Counted from the first letter of the stretch, positions 1 through 11,700 are shown. The stretch: 64,000 nt of DNA from Lepturacanthus savala (GCA_030544235.1 CM060475.1:1573920-1637919), one strand, 5' to 3'. The notes: a model not told the origin generated them from the sequence alone. Program-made: numbers and translations.

Positions 1-215
1 AGGCTCCGCGGGGCTCGTGCTTCACCTCTCTATACGGCTGACACACTCGATTGGCTCCGCACACCAGCATTAGTCAAGCGCGGGAGCGAAATCAATGTGA
101 ACGCCGCTCGAGCATATGGGATCACGTCATCATCACACGTGTATACATGCATAGAATAATGTGTATGTGCGCGCGGGAGAGAAAGGTGGCCACAGAAAGT
201 GAAGAAAGAATGAGC
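1..215. other. Unique CpG-retaining sequence, possible regulatory block
   Basis: The sequence is complex and not repetitive, with many CpGs for fish DNA. It holds a CRE half-site (CGTCA, 125-129) and an E-box (CACGTG, 136-141) close together. The antisense frame across it resembles no family I know. A regulatory role is inferred from composition only. Confidence 0.25.
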
Positions 216-234
216 CACTGAAGAGAAGGATGAA

Positions 235-254
235 AGAGAGAGAGAGAGAGAGAG
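235..254. repeat. (AG)n microsatellite
   Basis: Ten uninterrupted AG dinucleotides. The short frames that run through it are by-products of the repeat. Confidence 0.9.
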
Positions 255-867
255 TCCAGTGGGAGCTGAGGGAGTTTCAACTCCCTGCTGCCAGTCTAGT
301 CCAGCCTTATATGGAGGATCTGAACTGGAAGAAAGAACTTTCCCACATCAAGTGCACACAGAGCTGCTCGACCCTGTCATTCATTCTTTGTGTGTATGCG
401 TGTGTGTGGAAAGTAGATGTCTTGTAAAATATCTACGTATGTGTGTAAGTATTTTCGTCTAGTTTTAGTGAATAGTCTTTGACAGCGGGTCGATAGTAAT
501 GTTATTCAAAATTTAGATTTATTGTAGGTTTCGTATAGCTTGTAGAGGATGCTGTTTTCTGCATCCCGTGCCTCACTAATAAATCAGTGATGCTTAGTTG
601 TAAAGCAGGCAGGTAAATACACATATTGACCCTAAAATGAGGATTAATGGGTTTTTATCTTCTATTTGTCAGTGTGTATGAGGCTGGAATGCATTTAGTG
701 AAACACGGGTTAACACGTGAAATCACTATGGATTAGCAGCAGGTTTAACCAGAGAAGCACTCGCCACGTTGCCGCATTCAGTGCCGACAACAGGGGTGGA
801 TGCTCCTCACTCAGGCAGGGGGAAGAAATACAAGTGAATCGCATCCTGTGAAGGTACTTTTGGGATT
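255..867. other. No recognisable feature
   Basis: Mixed-complexity sequence with a short TG-rich patch near 390-450. I see no coding, RNA or transposon signal. Confidence 0.4.
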
Positions 868-1055
868 TAAAAAGACACTTCTATACATTTTTTATGTGCT
901 AATGTGTTAAATGACTATTCTAGCTGCAAATGTCTGGTTTTTGGTGCAATATCTACATAGATGTATAGAGGCGCATTTCCAGCAACTATCAGTTCAGTGT
1001 AACCTAATGGTACAATGTGTTTGCTCATTGCATCAGGAGGCTAATGTAGTAAAAC
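868..1055 (+). mobile_element. Tc1/mariner-like transposon, terminal-region fragment
   Basis: The block with CTGCAAATGTCTGG near 930 and TTTCCAGCAACTATCA near 975, ending GAGGCTAATGTAGTAAAA, recurs in part at 26275-26420 (same strand) and 17805-17905 (opposite strand). From memory it matches the 5' non-coding part of a fish Tc1-like family. No transposase sequence follows it here. Confidence 0.6.
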
Positions 1056-1284
1056 TTTCTATTCAGTAGTTTATGTATTAATTTCACAAATACACCATTA
1101 AATATACGTGTAGCTTGTCTGTATATCAACTGCAGCCAATTATGAAGCTTCCTCCAACATGATTCCTTCCAGTAGGAGGCCGGGCTTTTATGACACGGGT
1201 GAGTCCACCTCAGACACTGGTATCTCGCTGCAGCCCGTCTCACCTGTCACTCAAATACCCAGGCGCTCATCTGCTGCTGCCACC

Positions 1285-1287
<3 letters not shown>
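1056..1287. other. No recognisable feature
   Basis: Unique sequence leading into a CA microsatellite; no coding or repeat signal seen. Confidence 0.35.

Positions 1288-1319
<32 letters not shown>
1288..1319. repeat. (CA)16 microsatellite
   Basis: Uninterrupted CA dinucleotides. The His-Thr runs in overlapping frames are translations of the repeat. Confidence 0.95.
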
Positions 1320-1322
<3 letters not shown>

Positions 1323-2329
1323 GTATAATCCTTCAAGCTCAAGTGGGGGTCAGAGAGGATTTATTTTTCCGATGGTCCGGTTGCAGTTTTCTGGCTAATT
1401 GCTTCGAGGCGAAAGCTCGGAGGGGGGCGGGACCGCCGCGGCGACTCAGGCAGGAAGGTTAGAGAGGTTAGAGGCGAAGTGTGGAGACAAGGAAGCAAGG
1501 TTGGGACGAGAAATGGAGAAGGAGGAAAAAAAATATTGGATTTTTACTTCGTCCGACCGTAAATTACCAAATAACAGCCAGGGCGTTTATTTGTTTCAGT
1601 AACTTCATAGATGAGGCGTTTATTTAACACCAGGCGCCAGCAAAACTGGAATTTTTTCAAATTCTTTTATGAAATCAGTATAGCTTGCATATCTCTGCAT
1701 ATTTTATGACAGAAACTTAGAATTTATTTTTTATTTTTCCACTGCACTAGAACTAGAGCAATAAGCAAATAAGCAAAAACACCTGAGAGGATGTTCTTTA
1801 ACGTCATTGGAGCACATCAGTGATGCAGTCAGGATCGAGGCACTTGTGAATTTAATTCCTTTTTGTTTAAAATGGTTCCCATTTTAAAAATGTAAATATC
1901 TCCTGCTTTTTTTTGTCTATGAATAATTATGGGGTATTTTAGGACATTTCATGAACCAAGTGACGAATCAGAGACTTGGAACCGGCGGTTATTTATTATT
2001 ACTTGGTAATTTATTCAATTTGCTTGTTTATGTTGGTGTTTTATGTGCTTTATTGAGATTTTGTAAGAAAAACAAACACCAGGACTGGGTAGTAGACATA
2101 ATAACCACTGATAAAACCCTCATCTTCCACCTCTGAAGCTCCAGCGATGTCACCATTCGTCACCTTCAGGGCTAGTTAACCTATCTGTGGACCACAGCTT
2201 TTTTTTTTCCATATCTGCCTCCTTACATCTGCGCGCCGCCCTCCCCTCTCCGCGTGTAAGCCGAGTGGAATAATCACCTGTTATGCTCCCTGACAAAACA
2301 CCAAAGCGGGTGTGAAGCCAACACGACGA
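1320..2329. other. No recognisable feature
   Basis: A GC-rich patch (about 1420-1500) is followed by AT-rich sequence (about 1620-2110). Short frames here have no recognisable domain and no splice-site context. Confidence 0.4.
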
Positions 2330-2600
2330 GTGAGCCGCTGGAGTGTGAAATCTATCTATCAACCAATCTCATGCACTCGCTGAGAGCGCTCTGCTTGACA
2401 CAGTTTGCCACGCCATTTATCGAGCGTCCGTGAACTCGTAGCGTGCCAGTGGCAAAGTACACACATTAGAATCCCCGCATGGACACACACGGTGATGCAA
2501 TACGCTTTGTGTTTGTAATCTCTAATAAATGAAGCTCTAACTGTGTTGTTGCTGAGACACGTCGTTAGAGCGACTGTTTTATTACATGTGTATGAGTTGT
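2330..2600. promoter_or_regulatory. Candidate conserved non-coding block
   Basis: Complex, non-repetitive, CpG-retaining sequence between AT-rich stretches. It includes a short GAGAGCGCTCTGC near-palindrome and no open frame of note. Conservation is inferred, not measured. Confidence 0.25.
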
Positions 2601-3829
2601 TTAATCATGCTCGTAGATGATGATTATAAGAAAACCGCATGTGCTAGAAGAAGTTGCACTATTTGAACTGACATGTGAATCTGCTCAGCAAATGGCAGCA
2701 TGTCTCCTTTGATAAAAGTCACTTTTTCAGTGATAACATTAGGGATGCATCTAATGATGGTGATAGTCTAGTTTTCAAATCGCTTGCTTTGACTGACCAG
2801 CAGTTTTAAACCCATTATATAGCAAATTCTCGCAGGTATTTCACTGCAAAAGCAGGTGAATCAATATCTTGTTTTTGGTACAATTAGTTCAAAATTGAGT
2901 GAAATTATCTTATATTACACTGGTAGATATGTTTTTTTTTCTTGATTTAATCTTTTTTTTAATGAAAATGTTAATCTTTTTTTCTTAAAACAAGACCAAA
3001 TTGACCCAAATCAGGAAAAAATAGTGGAAAAAGATAATTCTACTCAATATTTGACTACAAAAATAAGATTGACAAAATCAGACACTTATTCTGTTTAAAA
3101 TGATAGAATACAGAGAACTAAGAGCTGGAAAAAGCAAATATTTGACATTTATGATATGTGATTGATTGTATGATTGTAGATTAACTTAACAAATAAATCA
3201 ACCATGACTAATTCCATGTATGCCACTGTAAATAACACATAAAAAGTAAAGTTTTGCATCAATAGTAGCACTATGGGGAAATGTTATGTAGCAACAAATG
3301 CAGAGATAAAATAACACTAGCTAGCAAACATGGCTGTAAACAATGCAGGTTTCAAATTACTTGGCTTTACAAATATCCTCTGAAGAAAGAAAAAACATTC
3401 AATGTGTTTATTAGGCCTCAAGGAAACAAACAAAAATGTGTTCTGGTGAAAAGCTTGGTATATTGTAAATATATATCTCTAGTTTGTTTACAAGAAAACC
3501 ATACAGGGAGGCTTTATAGGCTCCGTATTTTACGCTTTTCCAGGGTTTTATTTGAAGTTTTGATGTCACTATCAAGATATATTTCTGGTTTAAAGTAACA
3601 AAAATCATCTCGATATAGTTTTACGTCTCCTCTCTTATGTCCCGTCTCCCTGGAGCTCTAAACAGGTCGTTTTGTCGCCGTCTCGTTAATAATAATGACC
3701 CTCGCTTCTGATTGGCTCATTTTGAGGCAGTTTCTGAATACCGGCTGTGTGCGTTTCTCTGTGGATTGAGCATTTTGAAACAGGACGGTATTAATATGAT
3801 ACATAGACCTTCATATAGTCAAAAAGCAT
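2601..3829. other. AT-rich interspersed sequence, no gene
   Basis: Strongly AT-rich with T homopolymers at 2930-2990. The stretch 2830-3080 (CACTGCAAAAGCA to TTGACAAAATCAGAC) reads like a decayed dispersed repeat, but I found no second copy. The short frames (for example 3281-3598) show no known domain. Confidence 0.35.
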
Positions 3830-3833
3830 TTAA

Positions 3834-4195
3834 CCTGTTCTAATGCTGCGCCCGTATACATATATCGCATGACAACACTAAATAACATAGTAGGGCTGCA
3901 ACTAACCACTATTTTGATATTTAATTTAAATATGAGCCATTTGTGTGATTATTTAATTGGGTCCTTTATAATTTAATGTAATGATCCTCAGTGTGATTTC
4001 TATGATTTTATGGACAAATAACTGGCCTTTGAACATTTATCTTATTATCATTTATTTCAAGTTTTGTGCTCAGTTTTGTCTTGTTTTAAATATTAAATCT
4101 ATTGATTTCTTTTGATACCAGTTTATGTACGTAACCTTTGTGAGATATTCCATATTATTATGGATATATGTGATCATGGTCTGAGGCTTAAGTGG
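3834..4195 (+). mobile_element. piggyBac-like MITE, copy I
   Basis: Flanked on both sides by TTAA (3830-3833 and 4196-4199), with termini 5'-CCTGTT and AAGTGG-3'. The TTAA duplication and CC..GG ends fit the piggyBac superfamily. Its interior is homologous to the reverse complement of 14062-14453. An AGGGCTGCAACTAAC motif, typical of a hAT end, lies inside at about 3892. No coding capacity. Confidence 0.7.
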
Positions 4196-4329
4196 TTAAA
4201 ATCGTACAAAACTACAAGAGCTACAAAACTACAATAGCTATATATTAGTACTTTTCAACAGTGACCTTGCAAAAAAACACACAAAACCAAACCCTTCTCT
4301 CATTTGGAGTGCGTATACATCCAGGAGAA

Positions 4330-4560
4330 GGCGATGCATTGTGTTTATTGTGAGGGAGGTGACGGACGTGCGCGGCCCCCGCTGCATCTACGCATCAAGG
4401 ACACAATCCGACCGCCTGGTAATCCTCAAGTGAATTATAGAGCGGGGCCGAAAATGATGTGGCACGTGGCGAATGCCCCGCGCTAAATATTTACAAAAGC
4501 CCCATAACTGATCTGAATGAGCCTATTGAGAAGTGACTTGGGAGGTAACACAATGGGAGA
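4330..4560. promoter_or_regulatory. Candidate conserved non-coding block
   Basis: Complex GC-moderate sequence with retained CpGs that does not recur in the window. The frame at 4304-4486 has no domain signature. The regulatory reading is inference. Confidence 0.3.
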
Positions 4561-4758
4561 AGAGTGACCTTGCAAAAAGGGAGGGGGGGGGTAGAGAAAG
4601 GGAACGATTATGTGGCGGCGTGAATGCCTCGGCTGTTGTGGAGGGGGGAGCGGAGGAGGAGAAGACAGAGGGAGGAGGAGGGGAGAGAAAAAAGAGGGAG
4701 ATCATCACTCTGCAGTTCGCCTGTGGAGACAAAGAGAAGGCTGGAAGGAAGGATGGGG

Positions 4759-4790
<32 letters not shown>
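4561..4790. repeat. Purine-rich stretch ending in a (GA)n microsatellite
   Basis: G/A-rich plus strand ending in an uninterrupted GA run at 4764-4790. Several overlapping frames on both strands (4523-5053) translate to Glu/Arg or Ser/Leu runs and are compositional artefacts. Confidence 0.8.
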
Positions 4791-5085
4791 GGCATGGATG
4801 TCGAGTTGCATTCCTCCCTTCCCGCATTCCGCTTTTTTCCTTGCGATCTCGCAGGACTGGAGCTGGAACGCCAAACGCTGCAACTAATGATACACGGGCC
4901 CACAAATAAAGAGGCTCTGCTTCCTGGCATGCTAGAACGGTTATTTTCTGAGCCTCTCTGACTTCCATTCAAGTTATCCTCAAGTGGATTTGACCCTAGA
5001 GAGAGCTGATATAATATGTTTGGTTTTTCCTGTGTGTGAGGTGTGTATATCAAGGGATTGTATCAAGAGAGACTTCTGTGACACG
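4791..5085. other. No recognisable feature
   Basis: Unique sequence between the GA and GT microsatellites; no coding or repeat signal. Confidence 0.35.
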
Positions 5086-5110
5086 CGTGTGTGTGTTTGT
5101 GTGTGTGTGT
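5086..5110. repeat. (GT)n microsatellite, interrupted
   Basis: A GT run with one TTT interruption. Confidence 0.85.
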
Positions 5111-5940
5111 CTTTGTTCCGTATGTGTGGCTGTCAAAGATATGGACAGGCACACTTGTTCTTTTTATGAGTGGACCGGGTGGAGCTCCGCTGGGACGCCA
5201 TGTCAGAGCGGGAGGAGAGAAAAGGGAAAGGGAGGGGAACAGCGGCTGTTACTCAGACCCCCCCCCAATGCTCCATGCTGCTCTGAAGATATGCAAATTC
5301 CACCTTAATTTTGAAATGTCGTGAAAAAAATAAATAAATAAAACAGTCAGCCCTTCATAATAAAAGCATGCCTCCAAGGATTCGTCAAAGATAAACCAGC
5401 ACAGTGCTGCAGGGATGATGAACTTCTTTTGCAGGAGTGAGTTAACATGGCCCCCGGTTCCCTCGTCAAATCATTGCAGGAAATAAAGTCGAAAGTTTGT
5501 GACACTTACACGTTTTGTTCGGCAAAATAATCTTCTCGAACGGAACGCAGCGATGCTGGGTTTTTGAAGCGTAAATGCAAGCCAACTGAAGTAAAAATCT
5601 AACGTCAGGCTATAAACGCAATTTTGATGTCGCTACAAAGCTGTTTCCAACTTAATTTGATTTTGCGCTTAGTTATGATGCTTAACGTCCTACTGAAATG
5701 AAACAAATAAATCTTTTTAATCCTTTTAGATCACATCCCGTATTTGATTATATTTGCCAAAGGAAAATTAAAAGTTAAAAAAATTCCCCCCAAAATTTCA
5801 AGGAACAGTGAGTAGTAAAAATTAAACTTATGTATAAATCTTCTAGTGAGAGACAATGTAAACTAGCTTAGGCTATGTGACCCTATAAGAACAAGAGAAA
5901 ATAATAATATACCCAGTCAGGATCTAATCTGGAACATTCA
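5111..5940. other. No recognisable feature
   Basis: Holds a C run near 5262, an AAATA-type run at 5327-5342 and otherwise mixed AT-rich sequence. No gene or element recognised. Confidence 0.4.
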
Positions 5941-5944
5941 ATCA

Positions 5945-6665
5945 CAAAAGCTGCAGTGAACAAAGAAGGGAGGAGAAAAGAAGAGAGGAAATGAGTGAGG
6001 AAGAAAGGGAGGGACAGAGGGAAGAAAGAAATGGAAGAAGGGTGGAGAAAGAAGTAAGGAGAGAGGGAAAGGAAATGAGAGAGGAAGGAAGGAAGGGAGG
6101 AAAGGAAGAAAGGGAAGAAGGGTGGAGGAAAAAGTGAGGAAGGATGGCAAGAAGGAAGGGAGGGAGGAAGGGAGAAAGGGAGGAAGCATGTAAGGAAGGA
6201 AGGGAGAGGGAGGAAAGAAAGAAGGAGAAGAAGGGTGGAGGAAAAAGTAAGGAAGGAGGGGAAGGAAATAAGTGAGGAAGGAAGGAAGGAAGGAAGGAAG
6301 GAAGGAAGGAAGGAAGGAAGGAAGGAAGGAAGGAAGGAAGGAAGGAAGGAAGGAAGGAAGGAAGGAAGGGTGGAAAGGAAGAAAGGGGAGAAAGGTGGAG
6401 GAAAAAGTGAGGAAGGAGGGGAAGGAAATAAGTGAGAAAGGATGGCAAGAAGGAAGGAGGGAAGAAGGGAGAAAGGGAGGAAGCATGTAAGGAAATGAGT
6501 CAGGAAGGAAGGTAGGAATGGGGTGAGGAAATGATTGTGGAAGAAGGAAGAGTAGAGGAAATAAGTGAGGTAGGAGTAACGGAAAAGAGTGGAGGACGGG
6601 CGGAAATGAGTGAAGAAAGAAGGGAAAGAAGAAGGAGGAAAGTACTAAAGAAGAATAAAGATGGA
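5945..6665 (+). repeat. 700-bp polypurine (GGAA/GGGA) tract with higher-order duplication
   Basis: About 700 bases of nearly pure G/A on the plus strand. Within it a composite block (GGAGGAAAAAGTGAGGAAGG, then GGCAAGAAGG, then GGGAGGAAGCATGTAAGGAA) occurs at about 6124-6200 and again at about 6394-6495. A shorter related block lies at about 6236-6285. This indicates local segmental duplication on top of simple GGAA expansion. The long minus-strand frames (5938-6747, 5942-6448) encode Ser/Phe/Leu/Pro monotony and are not genes. Confidence 0.95.
6275..6369 (+). repeat. (GGAA)n core, about 23 units
   Basis: Uninterrupted tetranucleotide array. GGAA is the core of ETS-family binding sites, so the array could bind ETS proteins in multiple copies, but nothing here shows that it does. 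Confidence 0.95.
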
Positions 6666-6669
6666 TAAA

Positions 6670-7580
6670 GGAAGGAACAGTGAGGTCAGTTTGACCCTGT
6701 GATTCTTCCAGACTACTGAGCTGCTGAAGGTGATTGATAAGTTGCAATAAGGACTTTTACTTTGTCTTTTCTCAGCTAAACTTGCGTGAAAACTCAGCAA
6801 CAGTCTCCAAATCCCCGATCTACGCCAGCGGCATGAACCGTGTCTTTTTCATTATCAGGTGGCCCATCTCCCCCCTCCCCCCATAGCCTATTGGTCAAGG
6901 CAAGGTGGGGGGCCAAAAGTTCACCGCCGTCAGCTGTGAACTGATGGCTAAGGTTTTTACAACCTTTCGGGGCAGTATATAGGACTCATGGTGTGTGTGT
7001 GTGTGAGGCTCATCAGTTATTCCACACATGGCCTGTGTGTGTCTGCCATGGGAGCCGTACAGGAGAGAAGAAGCATCGTAACAGATTTCCAGCTCCATAT
7101 TAGTTTCCCTCCTCTTTACTCCATCACCCTTGTTCCCTTCCCACTGTGTCTCTCCATCTCTTCCTTAACACCTCAATTCTTTATTATTCTTTGGGGGTGG
7201 GGGGACTTTAATACCACCACTTCCACCTCTTTGACTTTGAATTAATGTATACCACGCTGACAAAGACAGGAAGTAGATTTCCCCTGCCTTTATGAATTAT
7301 GTGAGACATGTTGGATTTCTAGACATGGCTTGAAGTGGTAGAGTCGGGGGGGTGGGGACGTTTCTTACATTTTAACATGGCAGCTAGGGGGTAGCTAGGA
7401 AAACACCATTTATGTTCTGGTTTTGAAACTCCATGAAGGGTCAAAGAGAATCTGCAGAGACTGTTCAGACAGTTCCTTCACTTCTGTCGTGTGTGAGATG
7501 CTTTCGCCAAAGCAAACAGGGTTTTAAAACATGTTCTTTTGAGGATTCTGAAGGTTAAAGCAATTTAAAACCGAGCTACA
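6670..7580. other. No recognisable gene or element
   Basis: Unique sequence with a short GT run near 6990-7004 and G runs at 7193-7204 and 7345-7350. The frame 6988-7245 has no recognisable domain. Confidence 0.4.
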
Positions 7581-7740
7581 TCTATCTATAAAAGCAAGGA
7601 GCGTCTGTGTGTCTGTGGCTCACGTATCTCTCTGACTGTCAGAGCAACCTCAGCTTTCGGATATAGGTTGCATGTGGCCCAATGGTTTGGATCCTCATTT
7701 TTGGATGATACCAATTAAAGGTAAAATTCCTGTAAGTAGC
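7581..7740 (+). mobile_element. Possible Helitron-like 5' end
   Basis: Begins TCTATCTATAAAAGCAAGGA and continues GCGTCTGTGTGTCTG, GGTTGCATGTGGCCCAATGG and TCATTTTTGGATGAT, a string I associate with a widespread fish repeat of probable Helitron type. No CTRR hairpin end was identified, so class and right boundary are uncertain. Confidence 0.35.
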
Positions 7741-8620
7741 AGAGTGATCCTTTTCTGCATGTCTCTCCCTGTCTCTCTCACATTAATTCCTCTCTGGATA
7801 CTGTATAAAAAAACAAACCTAAACAAAAAGGACTTTCATTACAGTGTAAAGCTATATATCACGGCGCTCCTAGCACTTTCTAAAGCTCCGTTCCTGCATC
7901 GATTGTGCAGCCAACACAGATGTTAGCAGGCATAGCTGGTACTTTATTCCTCACTCTAACATAGGCTACTGTAGGCCGCAGCCATCTTACTCCAAGACAC
8001 GTTCACAGACTCTCAGGAAATCCCAGCACTATCACCGAACAGACCAGAATCCTAAATGAATTTAGATATTAACACATATAACAGTAACATGCCCAGGCTG
8101 TTACACTATACAGGGAAAGGTATGAAGAGATTTATCATAAGTCTGGGCCTTTCAACACACTTTAAAATATAGATTGACATCCACACTTTCAACATTTTTC
8201 TTACAATAACTGTATTACCTGTCTCTCCTTATCTCTATATGTCCATGTCTTACCCAATGTACAACTTGTCTATTAAGACTACATAAAAATCGACTTAAAA
8301 AACTTCCACTTTTCTATAGGAATTCATACGCTTTGTTGATTTTGAGGCACCAACTGCAAAAATACAGTTTTGCTGATCAATTTTGCTTTAATATGAGGTC
8401 TACTTTCAGACCGCTGAAGAAAAAAATCATTCAAAATCTACATTTAGGTGTTTGTCTGCTTTACCGTGTCCATGTTTCAGAAAAATCAATGGGGGAATTT
8501 TCATGTTTCATATGTCTAGGTTAATTCATTTACCTCAAACATCAAGTTTCACTTCACAATGACTGTTTCTAATTGCATTTATGTCTGCATATGTTGTGAT
8601 TTTTGATGTTTTTAGTGAAG
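7741..8620. other. No recognisable feature
   Basis: Mixed AT-rich sequence. It may contain the interior of the preceding repeat, but I cannot assign it. No coding signal. Confidence 0.35.
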
Positions 8621-8664
8621 TACATTGCTGAAATGTGCTCTATAAATAACACTGCCTTGCCTTG
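8621..8664 (+). mobile_element. Possible non-LTR retrotransposon 3' tail
   Basis: GAAATGTGCTCTATAAATAA followed by CTTGCCTTG resembles the 3' end of fish LINEs that finish in short tandem repeats. No LINE coding sequence precedes it. Confidence 0.3.
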
Positions 8665-8959
8665 TTTTAACTCATCACAAAAACTTTTATTCGTCTCATA
8701 AAACAAAAAGCTGTATCATAACTCTTGTGGCTCTGGTCTTACGACGTCTTCAGGGTTATTTCAGGTGATTTTTTTTTCTTTTTTACCAGAAAGCCAGTAT
8801 TACAAACAGGGGGAAAGGGGTTGGAGTTTGAAAGATGAGGTCATATATCAGACAGGAAAAGTGTTATAAAAGATGCCGCCTATTGGAAATCCAGTATTTT
8901 GGGGGACTTGACTTACACTTGGGATTAAAACTGAGGACATCTCCGGCTCTGCTGCTTCC
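8665..8959. other. No recognisable feature
   Basis: Mixed sequence with a T run near 8770; nothing assigned. Confidence 0.35.
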
Positions 8960-9620
8960 ACGCTAACGATTTTTTTTAAAAGATCCATCTCCCAAGTCCC
9001 CTAACTTTGCAGGGGTGCTATACAACATCATGGGATTGATTGAATCCTCCTCTTTAAGCCCTCGTTTGGCGATCCCTCACAAATTTAAAAGCTCTGCGCG
9101 GGAGCAGAGGATCCGGCTGATAATTTGACTCTGACAGCAAACCGAGAAGCCTCATTAACTCCGCAAATGGTGCAGTGAACATCCACCTTTCAAAAGAAAT
9201 ATGTAAACGACTGCCGCCACCGAGGACTCGCAGGGTGTGATCTTTACTGTTAGAAGAGAACAGGCCCGGTGAAGCTCACATCAGAATAGATCAAGAAGGA
9301 GCAAATGGGCTTAACGGCGTATTGATGGCGGCCTCTGTGTAACCCCGGGGCCACGGTGACCCCCGCTTTGACGGTGACACCCGGGGGGGTGGCAGCCGGC
9401 TAATCACCTCCAAATCGACTGCAGAGCAGCTCTGTGTGTGTTTGTGTGTGTGTGCAAGCGAGGGAGCGAAATCGCGCATGGGCGTCTATCGAGTCAAACG
9501 GCTCCGTAATTAGTCAAAAAATGAAAAGCAGCAGCGTGGTTCACATGTTTGGCAGGTATTAATTAATCGCTGACGGAAGCGCAGGGAGGACGGGGGTCAG
9601 TTCATTTCCTCAATCTTATC
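8960..9620. promoter_or_regulatory. Candidate conserved non-coding cluster
   Basis: Complex, CpG-retaining sequence with homeodomain-type cores: TAATTAG near 9510 and ATTAATTAATCG near 9560. It also has a C/G-rich dyad (CCCCGGGG, CCCGGGGG) around 9343-9389 and a GT run near 9430-9453. There is no significant open frame. Function is inferred from composition and motif content. Confidence 0.35.
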
Positions 9621-9884
9621 TGCGCGGCGCAGAAAGGTGCCCGCGATTGTCATGTAAAGCGCGCGCCGCGTCCCTGACTGACACGTCGTCACGCCGCCGC
9701 CGGGAATGATTGCCGTCTTCGAGGAAAAAGTGTTTGACTGGCAAAAAAAAAAAAAAAAGTGTTCACCACACGCGGGAAAACAGGGGACAATTAGCGGGTT
9801 CGTCACGATTCTGTCATGATGTTGACAGCTGATTTTTTCATTGCGCCAACGTCAAAAAATTAAAGAATGTAGAGTTAAAAGGGA

Positions 9885-9945
9885 CCAGAGGTAGTAGAAG
9901 TAACAGCATTTGCTTAAGTAAAAGTACCGCGGTGTAAAAGTTCGC
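9885..9945 (-). mobile_element. Fragment of the CAGTGGTGG transposon family
   Basis: GCTTAAGTAAAAGTACC preceded by GAGGTAGTAGAAGTAAC matches, in reverse orientation, the right end of the family seen at 61929-62638. Confidence 0.5.
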
Positions 9946-9949
9946 CATT

Positions 9950-10880
9950 AGGGGTCAAACGCATCATTTGACAGTGACAGAATGTCCTTTTTGCTATCAA
10001 ACATTTTGCTCGGAAAAATGTCACTTTAATATATCATTACACACTGTCATCCTATTAAATTGATGGCCTAAGTCTTTATTTTTCAAGTTCTGGGACAAAA
10101 AACTCAAATGCAGAGAATATTATATTATAATAATCAAAAAGGTCTTGACAGTTTATGACTGTGGACATACACAGAATGTTGTGTCACTTATTAAAGAATG
10201 AATTAAACAATCTAGTGTGACTTTAGGCTAAACCTGGTTTAAACCATCCTTTCATTCCATAGTGCAAACTCAAAACTTATATTACCTGGAGTTAAATTCT
10301 TCATCACTTTCCCAGCTCGTATCTCATTTCCAACGTCCAGCTATGACAACTTTTTGAAACTTGAGCTGTGGGAAATTTTCAATAAAGTGATAACGCGTCT
10401 GTAGATCCGGGAACTTTCTTTCTTTATATTGAGCTACATATATTTTGAATTCATTGTTATGCACAGGGATTTATATTAAAATATTATTAAAGTATAACTT
10501 GTGAAATTTAGACTACATTTCTGTCTAAAGGCTTTTTCACTCACCAGTAGAAATTGATTTAAGAATCGTGTTCAGAGCTTCCTCTGCACCATAGATTCTT
10601 GCGTCTTGAAGCAGCCGCCATTATGAAAGCTTGTTAAATTGGCTTTTTATCCTGACTTGGGCAGAAAACTTTGACTTTGGTGAAAAATAAAATGATCAAT
10701 GCAGCACAAGTGCAACATACATTTCTCATAATCGCTAATTAGCTATCCCATGTTATTGATTACAATAGTTAGACTAAAACATATGCAGAAAAAGAATCTT
10801 AACTCTTATTTTACCAGCATTGCACCAAGATTGGCGATGGATCGCTTGTTAATTTGTCATTTCATAGGTAATTTGTTTCC
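9950..10880. other. AT-rich sequence without recognised features
   Basis: Mostly AT-rich with many stops in all frames. No repeat copy found elsewhere in the window. Confidence 0.4.
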
Positions 10881-10889
10881 TGAAGAAAC

Positions 10890-11215
10890 ATGTTAAGATC
10901 ATTTCAGCGATGTTGACTCACTGGAACCTGCAAACAAACCGCGTTTAAAGCCGGCGAGGCCGACCGTGTGCAGTCAACACATCCGTAACTATTACAGCCT
11001 ACCAGATTTTATCTCTCTCAGCGAGTAATGATTGGATTTGCATTCCAATCAAACTGTGCGAGACCATAAACACAATGAATAACCCATAGTGCTGCATGAA
11101 TTATGGCGCAAACCAGGTTTACCATATGACGCTCATACATAATTAGGACGAATCGCAATAAATAAGCCATACATTACTCATGACTATTGCAGGGGCACCT
11201 TCTGCAGCTGGATTC
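10890..11215. promoter_or_regulatory. Candidate conserved non-coding element
   Basis: About 320 bases of complex sequence with evenly spaced AT cores: GAGTAATGATTGG near 11020, CATGAATTATGG near 11096, ACATAATTAGGACG near 11136. It lacks repeats and open frames. In texture it is one of the better candidates for a deeply conserved developmental enhancer, but no alignment is available. Confidence 0.4.
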
Positions 11216-11440
11216 TGGAAAGAAGGGAGGAGGAAGAGGAAGGAGGGGTGCATGGCTTACCTAGAGGAGAAGAGACAACAACAGAAAAGAAGGATCATCA
11301 TGTCAGTGTCATAATATCCATACTTAATAACCCTCAAGGCTGACGGTGTTGGAGCAGCAGTTGTGAATGCAGTGTAGGTGCTGGAATTGTGGCAACCTGT
11401 GGGTTATTTTTCCTCTCGGTTTCTGTGCAACTGTTGTGGA
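11216..11440. other. No recognisable feature
   Basis: Purine-rich patch (11220-11250) and unique sequence. Antisense frames at 11324-11621 show no domain. Confidence 0.35.
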
Positions 11441-11700
11441 AAGACACTTGAATCCATAAAACGGCGGCGGCGTCAAGTGTTTCCTGCGCGTTCGCGATAA
11501 CAGAGGAGGGAACAAACGCTTGTGACGAAGCTCCCGCATCCAACATCAGTATTTTTTTTTCGAGGCGCCCTTTGACAGTCTCCTCCCGTCGGTCGGGGCG
11601 ATTTGTTTTCGGCGGAAGCAATTTTCTATTTCCTCGGAACGTATCTGTTAGTTTACAGATACGACGCGGGGCGGGGAGATAGCATCGCGGCTACTGTATG
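11441..11700. promoter_or_regulatory. CpG-rich patch
   Basis: A local cluster of CpGs (around GCGGCGGCG, CGCGTTCGCG, GACGCGGGGCGGGG) in an otherwise AT-rich area, possibly a small unmethylated island. No initiator or exon is evident. Confidence 0.3.

Noticed and set aside
4523..5053. Ser/Leu-rich 176-codon minus frame and its plus-strand counterparts
   Set aside because: Driven by the GA-rich stretch and GA microsatellite.
6235..6490. Lys-Glu-Gly-Arg repeat peptides on the plus strand
   Set aside because: Same GGAA array read in the other direction; no start context or domain.
5938..6747. 269-codon minus-strand frame rich in Pro/Ser/Phe/Leu
   Set aside because: It is the translation of the GGAA polypurine tract; neighbouring frames are also open and equally monotonous.
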